NCBI GenBank assembly: GCA_043800975.1
Contig: JAZDMK010000062.1
Coordinates: 1 to 5,353 of the forward strand
From: JAZDMK01 sp043800975
Lineage (GTDB): Bacteria > Bacteroidota > Bacteroidia > Bacteroidales > JAHJDW01
Length of the DNA stretch: 5,353 bases
Reading direction: 5' to 3'
Each line of letters opens with the position of its first letter. The stretch's first letter is position 1. Below, one piece after another: positions 1 to 3,228 of this stretch. The notes under the pieces are model-generated. The model was not told where the DNA came from. It did no database searches and saw only the letters and a program-made list of their open reading frames with translations. Position numbers and translations under genes: made by a program.

Positions 1-1
1 G

Positions 2-451
2 GAATGCGGAGAAATACTGCGTGAACGTATGGATAAGCTGATGCGCAACATGGAAGTGAACCACCGGGACTTTTATGAAATATACAACAACGCCCGGGAA
101 GTTGTGGATAATAAAGGACGCAGGAAGGCCGTTGCCGGTGAGGCTCCTTATGGTATTATCAACGGAACAGTTTCTGAAAATATTTATGGTAATGGCCTCG
201 AAGGTGTATTGGTAAAACTCGAAAATACAGCTACCGGCAAGGTGCTTGAAGATTACACAGACGAGGATGCGGAATATTATTTTGAAAAAGTAGAGCCGGG
301 TTCCTATATTCTCAGGGTTGTGTTTGATGGATACAACGATTTGATTATTGCAAATTTTAAAGTTGCCGGAAATGAAGAACTCACAAAAGATTTCGAACTG
401 GTGAAGATTGGCACGGAATCGGATACTGATAATGATACTCCTGTCGAATAG
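2..451 (+). CDS. C-terminal part of a protein ending in a carboxypeptidase-regulatory-like domain
   Basis: The reading frame is open from base 2 and ends at TAG 449-451, so the gene starts before the window; the ATG at 29 is probably internal. The 149 visible residues fall into two parts. Residues 1-45 look helical, charged and soluble (ILRERMDKLMRNMEV, then a basic GRRK stretch). Residues about 50-135 form a beta-sandwich of the CarboxypepD_reg/Cna-B type: a GxVxExxxGxGLEGVxVxLEN opening, a YYFEKVEPGSYILRV core and a closing KDFELV strand. In Bacteroidota this fold is usually an accessory module on surface or periplasmic proteins. The tail is acidic (TESDTDNDTPVE) and there is no T9SS sorting motif. 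The true start, any signal peptide and the main function lie outside the window, so no function is assigned. A strong terminator 36 bases downstream marks it as the last gene of its transcript. Confidence 0.8.
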   Translation, partial: ECGEILRERMDKLMRNMEVNHRDFYEIYNNAREVVDNKGRRKAVAGEAPYGIINGTVSENIYGNGLEGVLVKLENTATGKVLEDYTDEDAEYYFEKVEPGSYILRVVFDGYNDLIIANFKVAGNEELTKDFELVKIGTESDTDNDTPVE

Positions 452-486
452 TTCTTCGACATTTGTTAGTTAGGTTTAATAGTGAT

Positions 487-522
487 GCCCGGTCCTGTGG
501 TGGGAGACCGGGCTTTTTTTTT
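487..522 (+). terminator. Rho-independent terminator of the left-edge gene
   Basis: A perfect 8-bp GC-rich stem (GCCCGGTC 487-494, GACCGGGC 506-513) with an 11-base loop is followed at once by nine T (514-522). It lies 36 bases after the stop codon. There is no matching A-tract on the left side, so it should act in the plus direction only. A weaker 6-bp inverted repeat (GTCGAA 443-448, TTCGAC 455-460) straddles the stop codon and has no T-tract. Confidence 0.9.
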
Positions 523-601
523 GAACAAGGAACAAGGAATAAAGAACAAGGAGGTTAGAAGTGAACAGCCGAACAATAGAACATTTGAAGTAAGAAGTGA
601 A
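523..601. repeat. Purine-rich 7-bp tandem repeat with a diverged tail
   Basis: GAACAAG begins at 523, 530 and 544, with GAATAAA at 537, GAGGTTA at 551 and GAAGTGA at 558, so a 7-base register is kept for six units. A longer word recurs 36 bases apart: GTTAGAAGTGAA at 554-565 and GTAAGAAGTGAA at 590-601. The strand is almost all purines plus scattered C. It begins directly after the terminator T-tract. It looks like slippage-derived repeat DNA; no function is evident. Confidence 0.6.
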
Positions 602-618
602 ATACAATACCACCAAAA

Positions 619-643
619 CACAAAAGCACAAAATCCCACAAAA
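619..643. repeat. Three copies of CACAAAA
   Basis: CACAAAA occurs at 619-625, 627-633 and 637-643, spaced 8 and 10 bases. The spacing is close to that of the larger CACAGAA/CGCAAAG block starting at 724, so it may be a degraded outlier of that family. Confidence 0.4.
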
Positions 644-654
644 AAATCAGCCAC

Positions 655-684
655 CCCGTCCGAACGGATGTTCATCCGGGCGGG
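655..684. repeat. Imperfect inverted repeat with a perfect 14-base palindromic core
   Basis: The core CGGATG-TT-CATCCG (665-678) is a perfect inverted repeat. Outside it, CCCGTCC (655-661) can pair with GGGCGGG (678-684) with one G-T wobble, leaving GAA as a bulge; G678 can pair in either arm. No T-tract follows, so it is not a terminator. It may be an RNA hairpin or a relic of a repeat element. Confidence 0.5.
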
Positions 685-723
685 CAAGGCACGAAGTCAC
701 CATGTTTCACCAAAATACTTTGT

Positions 724-868
724 CACAGAAACACGGAGGCACAGAAGAGCACAGAAAATAATTTTAACCGCAAAGGGCGCAAAGTGAATACAAGCAAAGT
801 GCGCAAAGAGGTTGACAGGTTTTTGCTTTTCGTTTTCTATTGCACGCAAAGACGCGGAGAACGCAAAG
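724..868. repeat. Degenerate 7-base word repeated at 8-10 base spacing (CACAGAA / CACGGAG / CGCAAAG)
   Basis: Variants of the word CRCRRAR occur at 724 (CACAGAA), 732 (CACGGAG), 740 (CACAGAA), 750 (CACAGAA), 769 (CGCAAAG), 778 (CGCAAAG), 793 (AGCAAAG), 802 (CGCAAAG), 845 (CGCAAAG), 853 (CGCGGAG) and 862 (CGCAAAG). Within each cluster the starts lie 8-10 bases apart, and the clusters are separated by unrelated sequence (809-844 is T-rich). There is no long repeat unit and no regular spacer, so this is not a CRISPR array. From memory, similar CGCAAAG/CACAGAG strings recur between genes in Bacteroidota and other environmental bacteria; I cannot check that here. Confidence 0.6.
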
Positions 869-887
869 ATAATAATGAAATACCGCT

Positions 888-911
888 GGGCGTAGTTTTC
901 AAACTACGCCC
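888..911. repeat. Perfect 11-bp hairpin
   Basis: GGGCGTAGTTT (888-898) and AAACTACGCCC (901-911) are exact reverse complements separated by only TC. There is no T-tract on either side, so this is not a classical terminator. A compact hairpin like this, in a gene-poor stretch with more hairpins downstream, resembles REP-like or IS200/IS605-type hairpin elements. No Y1/RAYT transposase gene is in the window, so that origin is inference. Confidence 0.65.
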
Positions 912-943
912 TAAAATACATAAGTTTTAACGGATATTGGTTC

Positions 944-956
944 CGCGCTCCGCGCG
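944..956. repeat. Short all-GC hairpin
   Basis: CGCGC (944-948) and GCGCG (952-956) pair around a TCC loop. It lies 32 bases after the 888-911 hairpin and may be part of the same repeat unit, roughly 881-966. Confidence 0.45.
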
Positions 957-990
957 TTGTTACGGGCAAGAATGACTGATGGTGATTAAA

Positions 991-1043
991 CCTCCAAGGT
1001 TAGGCTTCGTGTTATTTATGACATTCGGTTTAAACCTTGGAGG
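991..1043. repeat. 11-bp inverted repeat with a 31-base loop
   Basis: CCTCCAAGGTT (991-1001) is the exact reverse complement of AACCTTGGAGG (1033-1043). The arms enclose 31 AT-rich bases with no open frame of note. The arms contain a purine-rich GGAGG, but no start codon follows at usable spacing, so it is not a ribosome binding site. It could fold as an RNA stem or be the ends of a very small nonautonomous element. Confidence 0.55.
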
Positions 1044-1053
1044 ATTGCGGAAG

Positions 1054-1108
1054 GGATGGAAGCGGCAGCCCACAGGAGCGTAGCGACGAGGACTACAGCG
1101 GACAGCCC
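1054..1108. repeat. Bipartite direct repeat: AGCGG followed by CAGCCC, two copies 36 bases apart
   Basis: Two related units are seen: 1054-1071 (GGATGGAAGCGG-CAGCCC) and 1090-1108 (GGACTACAGCGGACAGCCC). They share GGA, AGCGG and CAGCCC, with the second unit one base longer. The linker (1072-1089) carries short complementary words (CGT/ACG at 1079-1081 and 1086-1088). The unit follows directly on the 991-1043 inverted repeat. From memory, paired motifs of this kind with a variable middle occur between genes in other Bacteroidota, but I know of no assigned function. No T-tract or coding potential accompanies it. Confidence 0.5.
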
Positions 1109-1117
1109 GGCGCTGCA

Positions 1118-1134
1118 GCCCTGCTTTGCAGGGC
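1118..1134. repeat. 7-bp GC hairpin
   Basis: GCCCTGC (1118-1124) and GCAGGGC (1128-1134) flank a TTT loop. An AT-rich stretch follows, but it is not a run of T, so termination is unlikely to be efficient. It closes the GC-rich part of the repeat mosaic. Confidence 0.5.
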
Positions 1135-1135
1135 A

Positions 1136-1182
1136 GTTATTAGTTAATTGTTATTAAGTTATTAGTAAAAAAGAAACTTAAT
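1136..1182. repeat. AT-rich direct and inverted repeats upstream of the lipoprotein promoter
   Basis: GTTATTAG occurs at 1136-1143 and 1158-1165, with GTTATTAA at 1150-1157. An 8-bp inverted repeat (ATTAAGTT 1153-1160, AACTTAAT 1175-1182) overlaps them. The block ends about 60 bases before the -7 box of the lipoprotein gene. It could be an AT-rich upstream region or an operator, but simple AT richness may explain it. Confidence 0.3.
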
Positions 1183-1222
1183 TAAAACACAAAGTGCAGC
1201 GGGCGCCAAAATTGAAACACAG

Positions 1223-1251
1223 TTTATAGAATCGAAAATTGTTTAAATTTG
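1223..1251 (+). promoter_or_regulatory. Probable Bacteroidota-type promoter of the lipoprotein gene
   Basis: TAAATTTG (1244-1251) matches the Bacteroidota -7 box TAnnTTTG exactly. The best -33 candidate is TTTA at 1223-1226, 17 bases upstream, which is a weak match to TTTG. Transcription would start near 1257, giving a leader of about 20 bases before the ATG at 1278. The leader is A-rich and lacks a Shine-Dalgarno sequence, as is usual in this phylum. Confidence 0.45.
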
Positions 1252-1277
1252 TGCATCATCAAATCAAAAATATACCC

Positions 1278-1856
1278 ATGAAAAAAATCCTATTCCTGAT
1301 TCCTGTCATTGCAATGTTTGCAATGAGCTGCAACAACAGTGGCGATAGTAAAAGCAGTGATAACAAAGATTCAGTAAAAGCAGAACCTCGTTTTGCTTCG
1401 GCTACCGAATACAATGCGTTTATCATTGGCGAACAAACTAAAATTATTAATACCATTCTCGATCTGTCGGCTTCGTTTGAGAAAGATGAAGAAAAAGTGA
1501 TCCGGGATAAATATGCTGCGTTTGGAAAACAAACCAACCTATCGCTCGAAGAAGTGAAAAAGCTGGAAGCCTATAACGGCAATACTGAATTCAGAGAAGC
1601 GGCAATTAAGTTGTTTGGCTTTTACAAAGAAATTTACGACAAAGATTACAAAACGCTGATCGATATTGTTTGCCTGAAAGATAAGGCTACCAAGAAAGAT
1701 CTGAAGAAGCTGGATAAAATTGTGGAAGATGTTACACTAAAAGAAAAGGAATTTGATTCTTTATTTGCCAGTGCTCAGAATAAATTTGCTGCGCAAAATA
1801 ATATGAAAATCAAAAAGAATGAAATTCAGGACAAGATTGATAATATGGGAAATTAA
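1278..1856 (+). CDS. Small predicted lipoprotein, helical, possibly LIC11966-like family
   Basis: The ATG at 1278 is chosen over an in-frame TTG at 1239 because it begins a classic signal peptide and the TTG overlaps the -7 promoter box. The product has 192 residues: MKK, a hydrophobic core (4-16), and a lipobox AMS-Cys18. The mature protein starts CNNSGDSK, with a hydrophilic, acid-containing linker to about residue 38 that may act as an export signal to the cell surface. The rest (39-192) is predicted to be almost all helix, rich in Lys and Glu, with conserved-looking stretches GEQTKIIN, GNTEFREAAIKLFGFYK and NEIQDKIDNM. From memory these resemble the LIC11966 family of surface lipoproteins found in Leptospira and Bacteroidota; I could not verify this. 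No enzymatic motif is seen. The gene appears monocistronic, ending at the shared terminator with the convergent hydrolase gene. Confidence 0.85.
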   Translation: MKKILFLIPVIAMFAMSCNNSGDSKSSDNKDSVKAEPRFASATEYNAFIIGEQTKIINTILDLSASFEKDEEKVIRDKYAAFGKQTNLSLEEVKKLEAYNGNTEFREAAIKLFGFYKEIYDKDYKTLIDIVCLKDKATKKDLKKLDKIVEDVTLKEKEFDSLFASAQNKFAAQNNMKIKKNEIQDKIDNMGN

Positions 1857-1871
1857 TTCCTGCGAAAAATA

Positions 1872-1899
1872 AAAAAAGGAGGGCGTGCCCTCCTTTTTT
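1872..1899. terminator. Bidirectional intrinsic terminator between convergent genes
   Basis: GGAGGG (1878-1883) pairs with CCCTCC (1888-1893) around CGTG. The stem is flanked by seven A on the left (1871-1877) and six T on the right (1894-1899), so there is a U-tract in both directions. It lies 15 bases after the lipoprotein stop and 16 bases after the end of the minus-strand hydrolase gene. Confidence 0.9.
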
Positions 1900-1915
1900 A
1901 TTTAAACAAATCAGA

Positions 1916-3082
1916 TTAATTAACCCATAATTTTTTAGAAACTTTCTGGTTTCCGCTTTCAATTTGTATCATATACATGCCGCTGCTGATCCCGTTTTGT
2001 GAGAGATTGATGCGGCCGGAAATTGTATTTTTTTCAATGCTTTGCTGGAGTATGCAGGCACCATACACATTGTAGATTTTTATAACGGCATCTTCGTTCA
2101 GTGCAGAACCAAAATCGATATTCAAAACCGATGATGCGGGATTGGGATACAGATTGCATTCCAGCGAAAAATTGTTTTCTTCCACATTTACTGAAGAAGG
2201 ACAGGTGGTGAGAAACTCATTCGTTGTGTTGGGTTGCAGCAAGGTTTGTGTAAGGTTTGCTTTTGCAACCGCATCGCCTTTGAATTCGCCTTCCATGAAT
2301 GCAACCAGATAATGACGTATGGAAGCTGTGGCATTGGTGCGCCCTATGCTGCCTACCGGCTGGCTGGTGTTCACATAATCGCCGAATGCGCCATGGTCCA
2401 TCCCTGTGAAAAGAACCCAGTTTTTGCAGGCGGCAGCAGTAAATGCATCGTATCCGGTGGAACAATTGGTAGTGGAAGAAGTAGCATCATCGGCGCCGGC
2501 CAGGTCGAGCACTTTTCCTGCAAAGGTCGACATGTCGTGCGTAACCGGGAAGGTGCTGCTGGGATAAGAAGCGAACAGAACGCATCCATGCACTTCGGTG
2601 GGGCGGTCGTCGATCAGTGCGCAGGCATTCACGCCTCCGTTCGAATGGCCACCCACGACTACTTTTGTAGGGTCGGCACAGCCTTTTAGTAAAGTTCCGT
2701 TGGTTGTGGTTTGTGTTTTAAACCAGTCGTGCACACTTTTAAAAGTTGTTCCATTAGGAAGCCCTGCTGCGGTTTCATCAATCACGAGAACCACGTAGCC
2801 CCAGCTGCAAAGGTGTTTCATAAATAAATCATAAGAATGTACGGTGATCGTCCCGCCGAAGAAGCCATTGGCACCCGGCTGAAAGATCAGAACAGGATAC
2901 AGAGCACCCGTTACGCCACCGGTAGGATGATAGATAACGACTTTCTTGCCGCTGACCGTAGCTGAGTCGGCTGCAATGCCATAGGTTCCGTTGTTGTTGT
3001 AAGGTGAGCTTGTGGGTGCAATCTGACTGCTGGCAATAAATGCAGCGAACAAGAAAGCGGTGGAGAGTAGAATTCGTTTCAT
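1916..3082 (-). CDS. Secreted alpha/beta hydrolase (esterase-like) with T9SS type A sorting domain
   Basis: The ATG at 3082 is preferred over an in-frame TTG four codons upstream because it opens a clean signal peptide (MKRILLSTAFLFAAFIASSQ). The product has 388 residues. Residues about 21-285 form an alpha/beta hydrolase domain: an oxyanion-type loop FQPGANG (67-73), the nucleophile elbow GHSNGG with Ser147, a likely acid in AGADD (Asp198/199), and His230 in GMDHGAFGDY. The layout recalls dienelactone-hydrolase, cutinase and polyester-hydrolase relatives, but the elbow has Asn where cutinase-like enzymes usually have Met, so the substrate (probably an ester) is unknown. Nine cysteines allow disulfides, for example Cys207-Cys219. 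Residues about 305-388 form a Por secretion sorting domain: YPNPASSVLNI, then GISSGMYMIQI and the terminal KKLWVN. The protein should cross the inner membrane by Sec and the outer membrane by T9SS, ending secreted or surface-attached. It has its own promoter and is not in an operon. Confidence 0.9.
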   Translation of the reverse strand: MKRILLSTAFLFAAFIASSQIAPTSSPYNNNGTYGIAADSATVSGKKVVIYHPTGGVTGALYPVLIFQPGANGFFGGTITVHSYDLFMKHLCSWGYVVLVIDETAAGLPNGTTFKSVHDWFKTQTTTNGTLLKGCADPTKVVVGGHSNGGVNACALIDDRPTEVHGCVLFASYPSSTFPVTHDMSTFAGKVLDLAGADDATSSTTNCSTGYDAFTAAACKNWVLFTGMDHGAFGDYVNTSQPVGSIGRTNATASIRHYLVAFMEGEFKGDAVAKANLTQTLLQPNTTNEFLTTCPSSVNVEENNFSLECNLYPNPASSVLNIDFGSALNEDAVIKIYNVYGACILQQSIEKNTISGRINLSQNGISSGMYMIQIESGNQKVSKKLWVN

Positions 3083-3111
3083 TTTTTGTATCAAGATTTA
3101 GTTAGGTGATA

Positions 3112-3142
3112 CAAAGATATTCAAAAAATCGAATAAAACAAA
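3112..3142 (-). promoter_or_regulatory. Consensus Bacteroidota promoter of the hydrolase gene
   Basis: On the minus strand, TTTG (3142-3139) is followed after exactly 19 bases by TATCTTTG (3119-3112), matching the -33/-7 pattern TTTG-N19-TAnnTTTG at every fixed position. A second TTTG lies just upstream (3146-3143). Transcription should begin near 3106, leaving a leader of about 24 bases before the ATG at 3082. The leader ends in an A-run (ATACAAAAA) with no Shine-Dalgarno sequence. The site also supports choosing 3082 as the start. Confidence 0.8.
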
Positions 3143-3180
3143 CAAAAAGTCGAAAGATTGAAAATTTGAATAAAGGAAAT

Positions 3181-3208
3181 AAAAAAGGCTGCCCGAAGGG
3201 ACAGCCTT
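3181..3208 (-). terminator. Rho-independent terminator of the pepD-POT operon
   Basis: On the minus strand, GGCTGTCC (3206-3199) pairs with GGGCAGCC (3194-3187), with one G-T wobble, around a CTTC tetraloop. Six T follow (3186-3181) and the flanking AA/TT extends the stem. It starts 21 bases after the POT stop codon. The reverse direction lacks a T-tract, so it is unidirectional. It separates the operon from the hydrolase promoter at 3112-3142. Confidence 0.9.
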
Positions 3209-3228
3209 AAAAGAATGTTTTTGATGAA

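Larger units (their letters stand above)
452..1277. other. Long gene-free intergenic region made of short repeats and hairpins
   Basis: This 826-base stretch holds the terminator above, a series of repeat blocks listed separately (523-601, 619-643, 655-684, 724-868, 888-956, 991-1043, 1054-1108, 1118-1134, 1136-1182) and the promoter of the lipoprotein gene. The open frames inside it (for example 482-787 plus and 466-687 minus) run through the terminator hairpin and the low-complexity repeats. They have no recognisable domain and no translation signals, so I do not call genes. The segment from about 888 to 1134 is visibly richer in G+C than the flanks. Confidence 0.8.

Noticed and set aside
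443..460. 6-bp inverted repeat over the stop codon of the left-edge gene
   Set aside because: It is short, has no T-tract, and a far stronger terminator lies just downstream; likely chance.
466..687. Minus-strand open frame with a hydrophobic stretch (73 codons)
   Set aside because: It reads the purine repeat and terminator in reverse; the hydrophobicity comes from T-rich complement of A-rich repeats, and no translation signals are seen.
482..787. Plus-strand open frame of 101 codons starting GTG in the intergenic gap
   Set aside because: It starts inside the terminator region and runs through the stem, the T-tract and the heptamer and CACAAAA repeats; the product is low-complexity with no domain and no promoter.
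812..840. TTGACA followed by an AT-rich hexamer, like an E. coli sigma-70 promoter
   Set aside because: The -10 candidate (TTCTAT) is poor, the phylum uses a different consensus, and no gene follows at a sensible distance.
724..868. Possible CRISPR array
   Set aside because: The repeated word is only 7 bases, drifts in sequence, and there are no spacers of constant length or cas genes.
1239..1277. Upstream TTG start extending the lipoprotein by 13 residues
   Set aside because: It would bury the lipoprotein signal peptide behind a charged extension, and it overlaps the -7 promoter box.
2234..2689. Plus-strand open frame of 151 codons opposite the hydrolase gene
   Set aside because: It lies wholly antisense to a well-supported gene with intact catalytic motifs, and its product shows no recognisable family.
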